DNA of 64,000 bases from Carboxylicivirga fragile (GTDB lineage Bacteria; Bacteroidota; Bacteroidia; Bacteroidales; Marinilabiliaceae): contig JAFMVD010000004.1 of the NCBI GenBank assembly GCA_025499625.1, forward strand, positions 62,001 to 126,000, written 5' to 3'. The position numbers were made by a program, and so were the translations under genes. Numbering within the stretch: position 1 is the stretch's first letter; each line of letters starts with the position of its first letter. The notes under the pieces are model-generated. The model saw only the letters and a list, made by a program, of their open reading frames with translations, did no database searches and was not told the origin of the DNA. Below, one piece after another: positions 44,541-53,991 of this stretch.

Positions 44541-47500
44541 ATGAAAAAGTACGCAATATTTATACTTGTTTTATTTATTAGTGCTAAGCTTTCAGCACAA
44601 AATATAGCTTTTGAGTATTTAGGTTTGAGGGACGGCATATCACAAGTTTCTGTGACCTCATTAATGCAGGATGAAAAGGGGCGGATTTGGATTGGAACAC
44701 GGGATGGATTAAATGTGTATGATGGAGATAAGGTTAAAACATTTCGCCCGGTTAGAGGAGATAGTACATCTCTTTTGGGTCATAATATAAGGGTATTAAA
44801 AAGGGAGGGGGAGTATGTATGGGCAGCTACCTATAATGGGGTTTCACGATTAAATACTAAAACTTTGGTGTTTGAGCAGTTCTCATTTGATGGTGTTTTG
44901 GCATTGTTGCCGTACAATGGTAAACTTTTACTGGGGACGAGCAGGGGCTTATTTGAATTAAATCCCAATAATAAAGCATTTACATTAAGAGGTGATTTAT
45001 TTGACAAGAATTGTCCTGTTCGAAATCTAACCATCGATCATGCTGGAATATTATGGATTTGTAGCGATGATGGATTGTATAAATATAATGCCAATAGTAA
45101 GGTTACAACCCAAGTGTTGGATGTAAAAACCAATGTTGTGTATACCGATTCTCAAAAACGTATCTGGGTTGGAACTGATGGCGATGGAGTTGTTGTTTTG
45201 AACCGCCAAAACAATGTCATCAAACATTTTCAGCACAGTGACGATAGTAGTTACTTGGTGAATGATATAATTCGTGATATAAATGAAGATTCGCAAGGTA
45301 ACATTTGGGTTGGAACATTTCTAGGTTTAAGTATTATTGATGGGCGAAGCTTTGAAATTCAAAATTATCAGCAGTCAGATAATGACCACAATGGATTGTC
45401 GCATAATAGTATATATAGTCTGATGTGCGATCAGCAAGGTACTATGTGGATAGGTACCTATTTTGGAGCAATAAGTTACTATAATCCTGATTTTCATGTT
45501 TACCGACAATATTTCGTTCGTCCTAATAATCCACAAGGTGTGAACTATCGCGTTATTGGAAAAATGCTTGAGGACAAGAAAAATAATTTATGGGTTGCAA
45601 CTGAAGGCGGAGGTTTGGATTATTTCGATCGTAAGACAAAGAGCTTTAAGCATTATATGCACTCGGAAGGTCAGCCTGGACTTTCGCATAATAGTGTAAA
45701 GTCCTTATTAATGACTAAGGAGGGAAAGTTGCTTGTAGGTACGTATTTAGGAGGGTTAAATTTGTTGGATATTGAGAGCGGAAAATTTCGTGTCTATACT
45801 CACGACTCAAAAGATAGTACCTCTTTGGCTTCTAATGTTATTAATTCTATTATTCCTTTTCAGGGTAATTACCTTCTGGGTACGCATAGTGGAATCGTAA
45901 AATTTGATATTGCTACCGAATGTTTTGAACCCTTTATCCAAGATAAAGAAGATCAGGCTTTAATTGGTAAAGTGATCTTTTGTTTGTTTGAGGATAGTTT
46001 TGGAAAGTTATGGATTGGAACGGAACGAAACGGCTTATGTGTTTACGATGCTGAAACAAATCAATTGAAGAGGTATACAAATGGAATGGGTGAAAATTCT
46101 ATAAGTAGTAACACCATTAACAGTATTTTTGAAGATCACCAATTCAGGCTTTGGGTTGGAACACTTGGTGGTGGCTTAAACCAATACCTACGAAAGCAGG
46201 ATAAATTTTTGAATTATTCAAGATTATCTCATCAATTACCAAGTGATTTCGTCTATGGAATTCAAGAATCGAGGTATGGTAATTTATGGGTTTCAACCAG
46301 TAAAGGTCTTGTTCGCTTTGATATTGAAAATGGACGTTTTTATAATTACGATCAGACTAATGGTTTTCCGCTAGAAGAATTAAATGATGGTTCTTTGTTT
46401 CTAACTAGCGATGGAGAGGTTTTTGTTGGTGGCATTAATGGTCTGGTCTCTTTTCAGGAAGAGGATTTATTAAAAAAGTCGAGTGATTTTAGTTTGTTGT
46501 TTACTTCTTTATATGTCAATAACAAGGAGGTTTACCCTGGTGATGAAACGGGGCTGTTAAAATATGATTTGGCGTATAGTAATGAAATAGTTTTAGCTCC
46601 CGAACAAGATGTTTTTACTATCAATTATTCAGCATGCAATTACATTTTAACCAATCAAAGTAGATACGAATATCAACTCGAAAATTTTAATGATGATTGG
46701 GTGAAAGCCGGAAATCAAACATCGGTGACGTACACAAACCTTGATCCGGGAACCTACCATTTAAAGGTACGTGTATTAAATAGCATTGATGATAATGTTG
46801 TGGATAGTAGGCGTATAAAAATAGTTGTTAATCCGCCATTCTATAAAACGTGGTATGCCTATTTGTCTTATTTGGTACTTCTGGTCGCTTTGATATTATG
46901 GCTTAATCAAATCTATTTAAGTCGTGTGCGATTAGAGGATAGTCTAAAGGTTGAAAAGCGTGAGAAAGAGCAGATAAAAGAAATGAATAAATCAAAACTT
47001 CGTTTTTTTACCAATATATCCCATGAGTTTCGAACTCCTCTGACTTTAATAACTGGCACCTTAGAAGCCATATTGGAGGATACGAAAACATCGGCTCGTA
47101 ACTATAAAAAGTTACTGACCATTAATAATAATGCAGTTCGATTAAATAACCTTATTACTGAATTGCTCGATTTTAGAAAGATGGAGCAAGGTTTTCTGAA
47201 ACTGAAAGTGTGTGAGTATAAAGTGGCTGCTTTTCTTGATGAAATATTTCAATCTTTTGTGGAATATGCCCATCATCATCATATTGATTATGATTTTAAA
47301 ACGCCTGCACAATCAATGTCCTTGTGGTTCGATGGTCAACAAATGGAAAAAGTGTTTTATAATCTGATTTCAAATGCTTTTAAGGTAGTTAAAGAAACAG
47401 ATGGGAAGGTGATTGTTGAAGTAATTGAACAGCCCGCTTTTGTTGATATAGTTATTTCTGATAATGGACCAGGGATGGCAAAGGAGGGCGTGAAGAGAAT

Positions 47501-48617
47501 ATTCGATCGTTTCTATCAAATTGATAAAGTTTCGGGTAAAACAAGTGGGCAAGGCAGTGGGATTGGCTTGGCGCTTTGCAAAGGAATTATTAAGGAGCAT
47601 CAAGGGCAAGTGTTAGTAGATAGTATTGAAGGAGAAGGTACTTCGTTTACAGTCCGATTAAAAAAAGGAAATAAGCATTATAAAGATGAACAACTCACCA
47701 ACGAGAAGCCTGAATTATTTAATGATGAGAGTTCTCTTATAGAAGTTGAATTAACGGACGAATTCGAATTAATTGAATTGGCTGATAATGTACCAAGCCT
47801 TTTGTTGGTTGAAGATAATGGTGAGGCTAGAGCTATGCTAAAAGATATTTTTTCGAAACATTATAAAATACTGGAAGCAGAGGATGGCAGTGTAGGCTTA
47901 AATGTTGCCTTAGCTGAGCAGCCCGATCTTATTATCTCGGATGTAATGATGCCAAATATGTCAGGTACGCAAATGTGTGCTAAACTAAAGCGTAATGCAC
48001 AAACCAGTCATATACCTATAATTTTATTAACTGCCCGCACGGCAATGGAATATAAGATTGAGGGTGTTGAAACAGGTGCTGATGATTATATTACGAAACC
48101 ATTTAACATTAAGCTGCTGCGTGCACGAGTGAAGAACCTATTAAAGAATCGTGCTATTATTAAGCAAAAGTTTAAGCAGGATCCTAAAGCGGAAGTAAAG
48201 GATTTGGCACATAATAGTATTGATCAGAAGCTACTAGAAAAAGCGCAAGCAATTATTGAGGAACACATAGACGATACTGAGTTCGATGTCAATGACTTTG
48301 CAAAAGCCATGAGCCTTGGTCGAACACGTTTGTATTCAAAAATTAAGGGTGTTACTGGTCAAACACCCAATGACTTTATTCTGTCCATACGATTAAAGAA
48401 ATCGGCTGAAATGCTTCTAAGCGAGCCTGAGATGAATGTTTCGGAAATTGCATATGCTGTTGGTTTTAGTACACCTCGTTATTTTAGTCGTTGTTTTCGT
48501 GAGCACTTTGGAGTAACACCTTCAAAATATACGCAGGGTGAAAAGGCATGTGATAGGATTAATGATGGAAAAAAAGGTGCAGAAGCTGCCAGTGAAGAAG
48601 AAAATGAAGGTAGCTAG
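44541..48617 (+). CDS. Hybrid two-component system (HTCS) regulator
   Basis: This 1358-residue protein contains a signal peptide, a periplasmic two-propeller sensor with WIGTxDGL-type repeats, a Y_Y_Y domain (about 690-760) and a transmembrane helix (about 775-795). A histidine kinase (ISHEFRTPLTLI, then HATPase GQGSGIGLALCKGI), a receiver (ISDVMMPNMSG at about 1130) and an AraC-type DNA-binding domain (VSEIAYAVGFSTPRYFSRCF) follow. This is the standard Bacteroidota sensor for oligosaccharides produced by the neighbouring lyase. It is divergent from the GH88 operon and upstream of the beta-helix gene. Confidence 0.94.
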   Translation: MKKYAIFILVLFISAKLSAQNIAFEYLGLRDGISQVSVTSLMQDEKGRIWIGTRDGLNVYDGDKVKTFRPVRGDSTSLLGHNIRVLKREGEYVWAATYNGVSRLNTKTLVFEQFSFDGVLALLPYNGKLLLGTSRGLFELNPNNKAFTLRGDLFDKNCPVRNLTIDHAGILWICSDDGLYKYNANSKVTTQVLDVKTNVVYTDSQKRIWVGTDGDGVVVLNRQNNVIKHFQHSDDSSYLVNDIIRDINEDSQGNIWVGTFLGLSIIDGRSFEIQNYQQSDNDHNGLSHNSIYSLMCDQQGTMWIGTYFGAISYYNPDFHVYRQYFVRPNNPQGVNYRVIGKMLEDKKNNLWVATEGGGLDYFDRKTKSFKHYMHSEGQPGLSHNSVKSLLMTKEGKLLVGTYLGGLNLLDIESGKFRVYTHDSKDSTSLASNVINSIIPFQGNYLLGTHSGIVKFDIATECFEPFIQDKEDQALIGKVIFCLFEDSFGKLWIGTERNGLCVYDAETNQLKRYTNGMGENSISSNTINSIFEDHQFRLWVGTLGGGLNQYLRKQDKFLNYSRLSHQLPSDFVYGIQESRYGNLWVSTSKGLVRFDIENGRFYNYDQTNGFPLEELNDGSLFLTSDGEVFVGGINGLVSFQEEDLLKKSSDFSLLFTSLYVNNKEVYPGDETGLLKYDLAYSNEIVLAPEQDVFTINYSACNYILTNQSRYEYQLENFNDDWVKAGNQTSVTYTNLDPGTYHLKVRVLNSIDDNVVDSRRIKIVVNPPFYKTWYAYLSYLVLLVALILWLNQIYLSRVRLEDSLKVEKREKEQIKEMNKSKLRFFTNISHEFRTPLTLITGTLEAILEDTKTSARNYKKLLTINNNAVRLNNLITELLDFRKMEQGFLKLKVCEYKVAAFLDEIFQSFVEYAHHHHIDYDFKTPAQSMSLWFDGQQMEKVFYNLISNAFKVVKETDGKVIVEVIEQPAFVDIVISDNGPGMAKEGVKRIFDRFYQIDKVSGKTSGQGSGIGLALCKGIIKEHQGQVLVDSIEGEGTSFTVRLKKGNKHYKDEQLTNEKPELFNDESSLIEVELTDEFELIELADNVPSLLLVEDNGEARAMLKDIFSKHYKILEAEDGSVGLNVALAEQPDLIISDVMMPNMSGTQMCAKLKRNAQTSHIPIILLTARTAMEYKIEGVETGADDYITKPFNIKLLRARVKNLLKNRAIIKQKFKQDPKAEVKDLAHNSIDQKLLEKAQAIIEEHIDDTEFDVNDFAKAMSLGRTRLYSKIKGVTGQTPNDFILSIRLKKSAEMLLSEPEMNVSEIAYAVGFSTPRYFSRCFREHFGVTPSKYTQGEKACDRINDGKKGAEAASEEENEGS

Positions 48618-48720
48618 CTATAAAAGTACTGAATAATTATGAACGTAATTTGAACGATTAACTACCTTCATAACTTGTGGTAATTCCTATTTTGCAGTCA
48701 TAAATCATTACAAGTTATTT

Positions 48721-50280
48721 ATGAAAAACAATCTTAAATATATGTTGGTATTGGGGATATTAACCATGTCAACTAATGTGTTAGCTCAAAAAAGTCAGCT
48801 ATGGGAAGATTATAAAGCTGCTCAATCAAAAGGAGAAGTTGCTGAACTACCTGATTTTTCTTATGCAGGTTATCACCATGGTGAAAAAACTATTCCAGAT
48901 GTAAAACACAAAATATTTGATGTAACTGATTTTGGAGCTATCCCTGATGATGATAAGTCGGATAAAGAGGCCATTTGTAAGGCCATTAAAGCGGCAACAA
49001 AGAACGCGTCCAGTATTATCTATTTCCCCAAAGGGCGTTTTCTAGTGAATGAAGATGATGATGATCGTTTGCCGATTATTGTAAAAGGTAAGAATGTAGT
49101 GTTTAGAGGAAGTGGAGCAGGAGTGAATGGTACTGAACTTTACATGAAAAACTACCTACCTGCGAAAGATCCGAAGAAATTGTGGACAACACCTTATTTG
49201 TTTCAATTTGTTGGTGGAGGTAAGGAAGAGGTCATAGCTAAGGTAACTGGTAGTTCTGATCGTGGATCTTTTTCGGTACGCGTTAATGATGCTTCAAATA
49301 TTAAGGCTGGTGATTGGGTTGTTTTGCGTGTAAAGAATAATGCACCTGATTTAGTTGAGAAGGAGATGTGTGGCTGTCACTTAGATGAAGCGTGGACATC
49401 AATAATAAACAAAGGTGTATATGTAAATGAATATCATTTGGTGGAGAATGTTAAGGGTAAGAACTTAACATTTAAAGAACCCTTGATGCGTGAAGTAGAT
49501 AAGAACCACGAATGGCAAATTTTAAGCTATGCACATTTCAAAGAAGTGGGAGTGGAAGATATTGCATTTGTTGGTAATTGGCACGATGAATTTGTGCATC
49601 ATAAAAATGATATACACGATGGCGGATACTCAATGTTAAAGTTTCAGCGCTTAGCTAATAGTTGGGTGCGTAATTGCCGCTTTACCGATGTTAATCGTGC
49701 AGCCAGCCTTGTACTTTGTTCTAACGTGTCAGTTTTAAATTGTGATGTAACCGGAACACCAGGGCATAGCTCAATCAGTTCTAATGCTTCCACAAGAGTT
49801 TTAATTGGATTGGTTAACGATAGTTCCTCGCAATGGCATGCACCAGGAGTAACGAGTGCTACTATTGGAACTGTATTATGGCGAGTGAAGTATAATGAAG
49901 ATACGAGCTTTGAAGCTCATGCATCTCAACCTCGTACTACATTGTTCGACTGTATTGAAGGGGGATTTTTTATTGGTCGTGGAGGAGGAGCTCGATTTAA
50001 TTTGCCTAACCATTTGGAGCATCTCGTTCTGTGGAATTATAAAGAGTTGGGTGAGCCTGAAACGGACTTCGAATTTTGGTCATCAAAAACATGGTATTGG
50101 AAGATTATACCTCCCATTATTGTTGGTTTTCACGGAGCTGGTAGCACCTTTCAAGAAGATCAACTTAAAGTGATTGAATCGTTGGGTACACCTGTGGAGC
50201 CAGAATCGTTGTATGAAGCACAATTAAAGTTACGACTGGGTGAGTTACCAAATTGGATTAAGCAGGTTACAGAGAACTAA
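48721..50280 (+). CDS. Secreted right-handed beta-helix protein, DUF4955-like
   Basis: This 519-residue protein has a signal peptide (LGILTMSTNVLAQ). An N-terminal pectate-lyase-3-like region (FDVTDFGAIPDDDKSDKEAI) and a parallel beta-helix follow. The C-terminal part resembles DUF4955. Its place beside the HTCS gene suggests a polysaccharide lyase or binding protein of this locus; PL29-type lyase activity on glycosaminoglycans is one possibility I cannot test here. A possible -7-like TATTTTG lies about 40 nt upstream. Confidence 0.78.
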   Translation: MKNNLKYMLVLGILTMSTNVLAQKSQLWEDYKAAQSKGEVAELPDFSYAGYHHGEKTIPDVKHKIFDVTDFGAIPDDDKSDKEAICKAIKAATKNASSIIYFPKGRFLVNEDDDDRLPIIVKGKNVVFRGSGAGVNGTELYMKNYLPAKDPKKLWTTPYLFQFVGGGKEEVIAKVTGSSDRGSFSVRVNDASNIKAGDWVVLRVKNNAPDLVEKEMCGCHLDEAWTSIINKGVYVNEYHLVENVKGKNLTFKEPLMREVDKNHEWQILSYAHFKEVGVEDIAFVGNWHDEFVHHKNDIHDGGYSMLKFQRLANSWVRNCRFTDVNRAASLVLCSNVSVLNCDVTGTPGHSSISSNASTRVLIGLVNDSSSQWHAPGVTSATIGTVLWRVKYNEDTSFEAHASQPRTTLFDCIEGGFFIGRGGGARFNLPNHLEHLVLWNYKELGEPETDFEFWSSKTWYWKIIPPIIVGFHGAGSTFQEDQLKVIESLGTPVEPESLYEAQLKLRLGELPNWIKQVTEN

Positions 50281-50305
50281 TTTTTTAATTTTAAAATATA
50301 GAGTG

Positions 50306-50920
50306 ATGAAAATAGTATTGATGTTACTAGGAGTTATGTTTTTGGGTTTTTCAAATCAGGTTGAGGCTCAAAAGGTAAAGAAAGTTACAGTATGGCAAGA
50401 TGCCTTTGTACAAGGTGGTGAAACGGCGAGTGAGGCTTTGGGGTCGACAACACCACAGCGTTTACGTGTAATGAAATCAAATGGAGATGATAAATATTCA
50501 AGAACCACCTATCTTCAATTTAACCTAAAAAAGGTAGAGGATTTTTCAGATGTAGAACTTAATATTTGTGTGAGGGTTTATCCAAATAAAAAAGATGCAT
50601 CAGCAAATTATACTTATAGTGTATATAGCTGTGATGATAATAAATGGAGTGAATCAAGCATTACATTTGATAATAAACCAGAAAAAGGTGAATTGTTAGC
50701 AACTCAAACATTGGAGCCCAAGGACGATAATGTTTGGGTGAAAATTTCGTTACCTGCTGATAAAGTAAAAGAGATGATGAAGCAAAATAAGAAGCGTAAG
50801 GTCACATTCGTCTTAAGTAATGATGATTTTAACAAAACAAATATGGAGTTAATTTCAAAGGAAAGAACCTGGAGTAATGGTTCTTCTGCGAAACGAGAGG
50901 CCTATTTATCTTTTAAATAA
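50306..50920 (+). CDS. Secreted CBM96/DNRLRE-like protein
   Basis: From ATG 50306 (MKIVLMLLGVMFLGFSNQ) this is a 204-residue exported protein. It has one DNRLRE/CBM96-type domain: TVWQDAFVQGG, then RTTYLQFNLKKV and WSESSITFDNKPEKG. CBM96 proteins bind uronic-acid polysaccharides. The longer open frame starting at 50240 overlaps the preceding gene and lacks the signal peptide. It is cotranscribed with the beta-helix gene (25-nt gap). Confidence 0.85.
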   Translation: MKIVLMLLGVMFLGFSNQVEAQKVKKVTVWQDAFVQGGETASEALGSTTPQRLRVMKSNGDDKYSRTTYLQFNLKKVEDFSDVELNICVRVYPNKKDASANYTYSVYSCDDNKWSESSITFDNKPEKGELLATQTLEPKDDNVWVKISLPADKVKEMMKQNKKRKVTFVLSNDDFNKTNMELISKERTWSNGSSAKREAYLSFK

Positions 50921-50941
50921 AATTACGTGTTTAATTGTATG

Positions 50942-50973
50942 AGGGCTGTCTTTTCGGAGATGGCCTTTTTTTT
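50942..50973 (+). terminator. Terminator after the CBM96-like gene
   Basis: AGGGCTGTCT and AGATGGCCT form an imperfect stem with wobble pairs around TTTCGG, followed by eight T. It begins 22 nt after the stop. The remaining about 250 nt up to 51221 show nothing else recognisable. Confidence 0.65.
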
Positions 50974-51221
50974 GGTTGTTGATGATTCTAATCTTTGTAT
51001 CTAAAAATTGTTTAAACATTGTATAATACTTGTGTTTTATTGCTTAAATGTTCTTTTATGCGTTTTAGTTCGTCTGTTTTCCCTCTATACACAAATCGAG
51101 ATGTTCTGATTTCTGGTAATTTATTACATTCATACTTTAGATTTATTAATTCTTGTTGTCAAAATAAACGCCCGACTACTATAATGTAATCGGGAATTTA
51201 TTAATGTAATCTATGTTATTA

Positions 51222-51749
51222 TTATTCCTTAATAGCCCATCCGCCTTTTAAGCCAAAAATAAACCATGCTAAGTAGACTGCTCCAACTGCAAAAACAGTA
51301 TCGCCAATGGCACGAAGCCAACGTAATGTTTCCATTGCAGGGGGTCCTAAAAATTCTGCTGAACGAGCATACCATAAACCATGTTTCACACTAGCTACAG
51401 TTTGTGCTAATCCTACAGGTAAAAGACTTAATAAGGCCATTAACAATAGACCAATATTTAATGACCAAAATGCTATTCTAATGGGCTTCTCTTTCCATTC
51501 TGATTTTAAGTCCATATCTCTTAATACAAATAACATAAGACCCATTCCCAACATTCCATAAACTCCAAACATTGCAGTATGACCGTGTAATGGGGTAGTA
51601 TTTAAGCCTTGCATGTAATAAAGTGCAATTGGTGGGTTAATCACGAATCCGAAGATACCCGCACCTAATAAATTCCAAATGAAATAACCATTACCAAAAT
51701 AAATCCAATCCAAAGCTTTTTTGTATTCATCTTTATTTGATTTTAAAAT
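51222..51749 (-). pseudogene. Nitric oxide reductase large subunit, C-terminal remnant
   Basis: The 163-residue stretch (MQGLNTTPLHGHTAMFGVYG, SARSAEFLGP-type C-terminus, LRAIGDTVFAVGAVYL) matches the end of NorB/qNOR, including histidines of the haem-copper region. The open frame continues only 12 codons upstream of the TTG at 51713 to a stop at 51750-51752 and has no ATG. About three quarters of the enzyme is missing. The break lies within 25 nt of the operator at 51774-51807. A deletion apparently fused the reductase tail to the divergent promoter region. Confidence 0.85.
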
Positions 51750-51773
51750 TTATAAAAACAAATATATAACAAT

Positions 51774-51807
51774 TTTTATAAAAGGATATCAATGTCCTTT
51801 TATAAAA
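51774..51807. promoter_or_regulatory. Perfect 13-bp-arm palindrome, candidate NO-responsive operator
   Basis: TTTTATAAAAGGA and TCCTTTTATAAAA are exact inverted copies separated by 8 bp. The element lies immediately before the ric -7 element and between ric and the reductase remnant. An NsrR-like Rrf2 repressor encoded in the same operon is the natural binder. Confidence 0.65.
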
Positions 51808-51813
51808 TATTTC

Positions 51814-51821
51814 TATCTTTG
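51814..51821 (+). promoter_or_regulatory. -7 element of the ric operon
   Basis: TATCTTTG is an exact match to TAnnTTTG, 22 nt before the ric ATG and 6 nt after the palindrome. This fixes the likely promoter, and the palindrome would cover its -33 region. Confidence 0.7.
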
Positions 51822-51842
51822 TAGAAACAAAAAAACATAGAT

Positions 51843-52568
51843 ATGGACATAAACATAAATACAAGCGTTGGAGAGATAGTTAAAGCCAATTTTAAAACTG
51901 CTCAGATATTTGACAAGAATAGCATAGATTTTTGCTGTGGAGGAGGAATAAGTTTAGATGAAGCCTGTAAAAAATCAAAGGTAGATATTGACGTGCTAGT
52001 TCCTGAATTGCAAGCTATTGTCGCATTGAGTGACCCTGATTCAAAATACATTGATAGTTTAGAATTAGACGAGCTATGCGATTATATTGAAAAGAGACAT
52101 CATACTTATGTGAGTGAAAATATTCCATTTCTACAACAGAAATTACAAAAGTTATGTGATGTACATGGAGATAATCATTCGGAGCTTTTTGAGATAAAAG
52201 AGTTGTTTAATGGCGAAGCAGAGAATCTAAGTGCCCACATGAAGAAAGAAGAATTGATTCTTTTTCCATACATCCGAAAGATGGTAAAATACAAAACAGA
52301 GTTGCTGAATACCGAAGATGGATTTGGAGAGCTAAATAAGACTATTGAATTATTGGATGACGAACATCAGAAGGAAGGTGAACGCTTTGAAAAGATGTCA
52401 ACTTTAACATCGGTATACACTTGTCCTCCTGATGGTTGTGGAACGTATCAAGTAACTTTTCAAACATTAAAGGATTTTGAGAATGACTTGCATCGACATA
52501 TTCATTTAGAAAACAATATTTTGTTTAAGAAAGCTCTAGTTTTGGAGAACGAACTTTTAAACAAATAA
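51843..52568 (+). CDS. ric: Iron-sulfur cluster repair di-iron protein (Ric/ScdA/YtfE)
   Basis: This 241-residue protein has the ScdA N-terminal domain (SVGEIVKANFKTAQIFDKNS, then DFCCGGG). A hemerythrin-like di-iron domain follows with HHTYVSEN, HGDNHSEL, HMKKEELILFP, DEHQKEG and HRHIHLENN ligands. The family repairs Fe-S clusters damaged by nitric oxide and oxidants in the cytoplasm. It is the first gene of a plus-strand unit with an Rrf2 regulator 4 nt downstream. Confidence 0.93.
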   Translation: MDININTSVGEIVKANFKTAQIFDKNSIDFCCGGGISLDEACKKSKVDIDVLVPELQAIVALSDPDSKYIDSLELDELCDYIEKRHHTYVSENIPFLQQKLQKLCDVHGDNHSELFEIKELFNGEAENLSAHMKKEELILFPYIRKMVKYKTELLNTEDGFGELNKTIELLDDEHQKEGERFEKMSTLTSVYTCPPDGCGTYQVTFQTLKDFENDLHRHIHLENNILFKKALVLENELLNK

Positions 52569-52571
52569 GAT

Positions 52572-53012
52572 ATGCTATCTAAAAGTACAGAGTATGCCAT
52601 TAGGGCTTTAGTGTTTGTACAATTGCGAAATTGGGAACAAAAAAGACCAGGCGTTGGTGAAATTGCTAAAGAAATTGAAGCCCCGGAAGCCTACACCGCA
52701 AAAATTTTACAAACACTTACTAAGAATAAGTTATTAGACTCAATAAAAGGTCGTGGTGGTGGATTCTTTTTTAACGATAACCAATCGAATTTGACACTGT
52801 ACGATGTAATTCATGTGGTTGAAGGTGATGCTTGCTTTCATAAATGTGGATTTGGCTTGAAACAATGTAATAATGATAATCCATGTCCCTTGCATGAAAA
52901 CTATAAGGTAGTGCGTGATGGATTCTTTGATATTGTAAAAACAGAGACTGTAAAATCGCTTTCAGAGAAAATACTTCATGGAGATGCGGTATTAAATAGA
53001 CTTAAATTATAA
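52572..53012 (+). CDS. Rrf2-family regulator, NsrR-like
   Basis: This 146-residue protein has the Rrf2 winged helix (MLSKSTEYAIRALVFVQ) and a recognition-wing region (KGRGGGFFF). A three-cysteine cluster-binding motif (CFHKCGFGLKQC, then CPLHE) fits a [4Fe-4S] or [2Fe-2S] sensor such as NsrR or IscR. Location directly behind ric and before hemerythrin supports nitric-oxide sensing and autoregulation through the palindrome at 51774-51807. Confidence 0.9.
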   Translation: MLSKSTEYAIRALVFVQLRNWEQKRPGVGEIAKEIEAPEAYTAKILQTLTKNKLLDSIKGRGGGFFFNDNQSNLTLYDVIHVVEGDACFHKCGFGLKQCNNDNPCPLHENYKVVRDGFFDIVKTETVKSLSEKILHGDAVLNRLKL

Positions 53013-53024
53013 GACTTAATAAAA

Positions 53025-53534
53025 ATGAAAAATATAACACAATTATTGTCAGCTGAGCATCAAACTATTTTAAAGGTAATTGATGCCGTAGTAAAAGAGT
53101 GTGAAGCTCTTGAAAATGGAAAAGAGTTAGAGCTTGAGTTCTTTCAAAAAACCATTGACTTTATAAAAAACTATGCAGATAAGTTTCATTATGCTAAAGA
53201 GGAAGACATTCTCTTTAAAGCCATGCTGGAGAATATTGAGAATTTGCATTGCAACCCTATTCCAGTAATGCTAAACGAGCATGATGAAGGACGAGAGTAT
53301 GTAAAAGGTATGGAGCAAGGCATAGCTGAAAACAACCAGGGAAAGATTATTGAGAATGCTAGAGGTTATGGAATGCTTTTGACAGACCATATATATAAAG
53401 AGGATAATGTGCTTTACCCAATGGCAGAAGAAGCATTGACATCCGAGCAGAAAGATTTGGTAAATCAGCAGTATCAAGAAGTTGAGCAAAAGCTAAATGC
53501 TGAGATGGATGTAGAAGATTTAAAATTTGTATAA
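53025..53534 (+). CDS. Hemerythrin-domain protein
   Basis: This 169-residue four-helix-bundle protein has hemerythrin ligands: SAEHQTIL, KFHYAKEEDILF, NEHDEGREY and DHIYKEDNVLYP. It should bind O2 or NO at a di-iron centre in the cytoplasm. It is 12 nt after the Rrf2 gene. Single-domain hemerythrins of this kind are common in NO-response operons. Confidence 0.9.
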   Translation: MKNITQLLSAEHQTILKVIDAVVKECEALENGKELELEFFQKTIDFIKNYADKFHYAKEEDILFKAMLENIENLHCNPIPVMLNEHDEGREYVKGMEQGIAENNQGKIIENARGYGMLLTDHIYKEDNVLYPMAEEALTSEQKDLVNQQYQEVEQKLNAEMDVEDLKFV

Positions 53535-53548
53535 AAGGTGCTGATTGA

Positions 53549-53991
53549 ATGAATCTATCTCAAAAATTAATTGCAATCCTTTTTGCCTTTTGGGCAGGTA
53601 TGATTAGTGCCATTAGCTTTATTGAGGCATGGTTAAAGTTTAAAGCACCACGTGTTACCAGAGAAATTGGATTAGGAATTGGTAAACTGGTTTTTACAGC
53701 TTTAAATCGAGTAGAACTTGTGCTTTTACTCCTTATATGGTTATTACTTTTTCAGCAATACCGATTTAGGTTTTTAGTGCATCGGTTTTTAATCGAATGC
53801 TTTGGTTAGTAAGTGCGATTTTAATGCTACAAACCTTGTGGCTTTTACCACAACTATTAGGAAGAGCCGATTTAATAATTGCTGGGCAGGAACTGTCTAG
53901 CTCCTTGGCACATTTATGGTTTATTCTGTTCGAAGTAGTGAAACTTATATTATTAATAGCCTTATCCTTTAAAGCCTTTTTAAGAAAGTGA
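53549..53991 (+). pseudogene. Small polytopic membrane protein with frameshift
   Basis: The first reading frame begins with helices MNLSQKLIAILFAFWAGMIS and GLGIGKLVFTALNRVEL and ends early at 53809. A second frame from about 53770 continues with LWLVSAILMLQTLWLLPQLL and HLWFILFEVVKLI. Restoring one T in the T-run near 53770 (reading R-F-F-S-A-S) would join them into a protein of about 147 residues with four helices. Whether this is true decay or a homopolymer sequencing error cannot be told. Function is unknown; it lies between hemerythrin and the HPP gene. Confidence 0.75.

Noticed and set aside
50240-50305. Upstream extension of the CBM96-like gene
   Set aside because: It overlaps the end of the beta-helix gene and hides the signal peptide, which begins at ATG 50306.
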